NCBI GenBank assembly: GCA_012523365.1 | Contig: JAAYIQ010000062.1 | Coordinates: 1-35,353 of the forward strand | From: Clostridiaceae bacterium | GTDB lineage: Bacteria > Bacillota > Clostridia > Saccharofermentanales > Saccharofermentanaceae | Length of the DNA: 35,353 bases | Reading direction: 5' to 3' | Shown here: positions 34,288 to 35,353 of the stretch, in pieces | How the letters are laid out: each line of letters starts with the position of its first letter | Position numbering within the stretch: position 1 is the first letter of the stretch | The notes under the pieces: model-generated | What the model was told of the DNA's origin: nothing | The model's database searches: none | The model's input: the letters and a program-made list of their open reading frames with translations, nothing else | Translations under genes and position numbers: made by a program

Positions 34288-35353
34288 TCAGCTGCCTCCG
34301 CCCTTTCGGCGCTTTTCGATGCGAAGAAAGCCGCGCATCAAACGGATGACCGAACGGGATATCGGGCGCTCGAAGGTTCTGCGGACCAGTTTCAATTCCT
34401 TGCGAATTTCGATGCTCTGCGGGCAATGCGATTCACAGCGCCCGCATTCCGTGCACATCGACGCGAATCCGGGACGCACCGAAAAAACGCCAAGCGTCCG
34501 GTAATAATTAAAAAAACCGCCCGACCCGTTCACGAGATACTTCTCGTTATAGATCGAAAAGCACCCCGGAATATCGACACCGAACGGGCATGGCATACAA
34601 TAACCGCATGCCGTGCAAGGGATCCTGGTTTGGGCCGCCATATCCGCCTTTACCCGCTCGAAAACCGCAAGGTCGGCGTCGGTCAAGCTGTTCGGCAACG
34701 CGTCGGATGCGGTTTTAATGTTCTCGAATAATTGCGCTTCCGTGCTCATCCCGGACAGCACTACGGTAACCTCCCCGTGATTCCATACCCATCGGAGTGC
34801 CCACTCCGCCATCGACCGTCCCGGATTCGTCTCGCGAAAAGCGCGAGTGATCGAATCGGGCAACTGATCCGAAAGCATCCCGCCGCGGATCGGCTCCATG
34901 ACGATCACCGGGATGCCCATTTTCGCGGCCAGCAACAACCCTTCCTTGCCGGCCTGATGATTCTCGTCCATATAGTTATACTGAATCTGACAAAAATCCC
35001 ACGGATACGCCTCCAGAATCTTTCGAAAGCTGTCATGACTGCCGTGAAAGGAAAAACCGATGTTCCGAATCGTTCCGGCGCTTTTCAGTTCTTCCATCCA
35101 TTGAAGCACGCCGATCTCAACCATCCGATCGAAACTGTTGATGTCGGTCAGCATGTGAAGGAGGTAATAGTCGATATAGTCCGTCTTCAACCGCTTCAAT
35201 TCCGTCGCGAACATGCTCTGTGCGCCGGACAACTTCTGTACCATATAAGCCGGAAGTTTCGTCGCGATATATACGCGTTCCCGGTAACCGCCCGCGAGCG
35301 CTTTGCCCAGGAGAACTTCGTTTTGCCCACCGTTATAAATATACGCAGTGTCA
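34288..35353 (-). CDS. Aldo/keto reductase with C-terminal ferredoxin domain (partial)
   Basis: The coding frame stays open to the window end, so the N-terminus (about 30-60 residues) is missing; the first visible residues read DTAYIYNGGQNE with the catalytic Tyr, then ATKLPAYM with the Lys and LLHML with the His of the AKR tetrad. After the TIM barrel come two iron-sulfur sites, CTACGYCMPCP and CTECGRCESHCP. Such AKR-ferredoxin proteins are common in anaerobes and may take electrons from ferredoxin rather than only NADPH; the substrate is unknown. A 97-bp gap with no clear terminator separates it from the MarR gene. Confidence 0.9.
   Translation of the reverse strand, partial: DTAYIYNGGQNEVLLGKALAGGYRERVYIATKLPAYMVQKLSGAQSMFATELKRLKTDYIDYYLLHMLTDINSFDRMVEIGVLQWMEELKSAGTIRNIGFSFHGSHDSFRKILEAYPWDFCQIQYNYMDENHQAGKEGLLLAAKMGIPVIVMEPIRGGMLSDQLPDSITRAFRETNPGRSMAEWALRWVWNHGEVTVVLSGMSTEAQLFENIKTASDALPNSLTDADLAVFERVKADMAAQTRIPCTACGYCMPCPFGVDIPGCFSIYNEKYLVNGSGGFFNYYRTLGVFSVRPGFASMCTECGRCESHCPQSIEIRKELKLVRRTFERPISRSVIRLMRGFLRIEKRRKGGGS

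Overview
The window reads as a chromosomal segment of an anaerobic, low-oxygen-lifestyle Bacillota (Clostridia-like) bacterium. The reasons are strong AGGAGG-type ribosome binding sites on nearly every gene, frequent TTG/GTG starts, AddAB instead of RecBCD, the gene order rpiB-upp-atp known from Bacillus relatives, a FabT-like MarR regulator beside an acyl carrier protein, Rnf-type electron-transport genes and ferredoxin-fused enzymes. Nothing looks like a plasmid, phage, transposon or CRISPR array. Almost all genes lie on the minus strand; only tadA and a plsC-type acyltransferase are on the plus strand, and both overlap their convergent neighbour.

Region by region (minus strand unless stated). 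1-6134: F-type ATP synthase operon atpB-E-F-(H)A-G-D, cut by the window start inside atpD. No separate delta gene exists; the C-terminal domain of delta is fused to the N-terminus of alpha, and the delta N-terminal domain is gone. 6289-8836: upp, rpiB (closed by a good terminator) and proA. 8837-9243: a 407-bp intergenic stretch with a cluster of DnaA-box-like 9-mers and inverted repeats. 9244-14412: THUMP-type rRNA methyltransferase, an alpha/beta hydrolase, nagB, a CofE-like ligase and a CmpB-like membrane protein. 14601-14677: tRNA-Arg(CCU) with its promoter and terminator.

14742-21418: a compact run made of a zinc-ribbon membrane protein, the primary sigma factor rpoD, and four genes recognisable as relatives of rnfC, rnfD, rnfG and a double-length RnfE/RnfA-like membrane protein. 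The set lacks rnfB, and the flavin-attachment motifs of RnfD and RnfG and the nucleotide-binding loop of RnfC are altered, so it looks like a reduced or repurposed Rnf complex. 21568-31409: tadA (+), then the tightly coupled group acyl-CoA synthetase-addB-addA. 31667-35353: lipid genes, comprising plsC-like acyltransferase (+), diacylglycerol-kinase family protein, acyl carrier protein and MarR/FabT-like regulator, then a partial aldo/keto reductase with ferredoxin domains.

How they fit together: an Rnf complex normally builds an ion gradient that F-type ATP synthase spends, so the window holds both halves of such a circuit, but both are structurally unusual. The lipid genes may form a small regulon: two TTTG/CAAA palindromes sit just upstream of the plsC promoter and could be operators for the neighbouring MarR/FabT-like protein. 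The two most interesting items are the delta-alpha fusion and the reduced Rnf-like operon.
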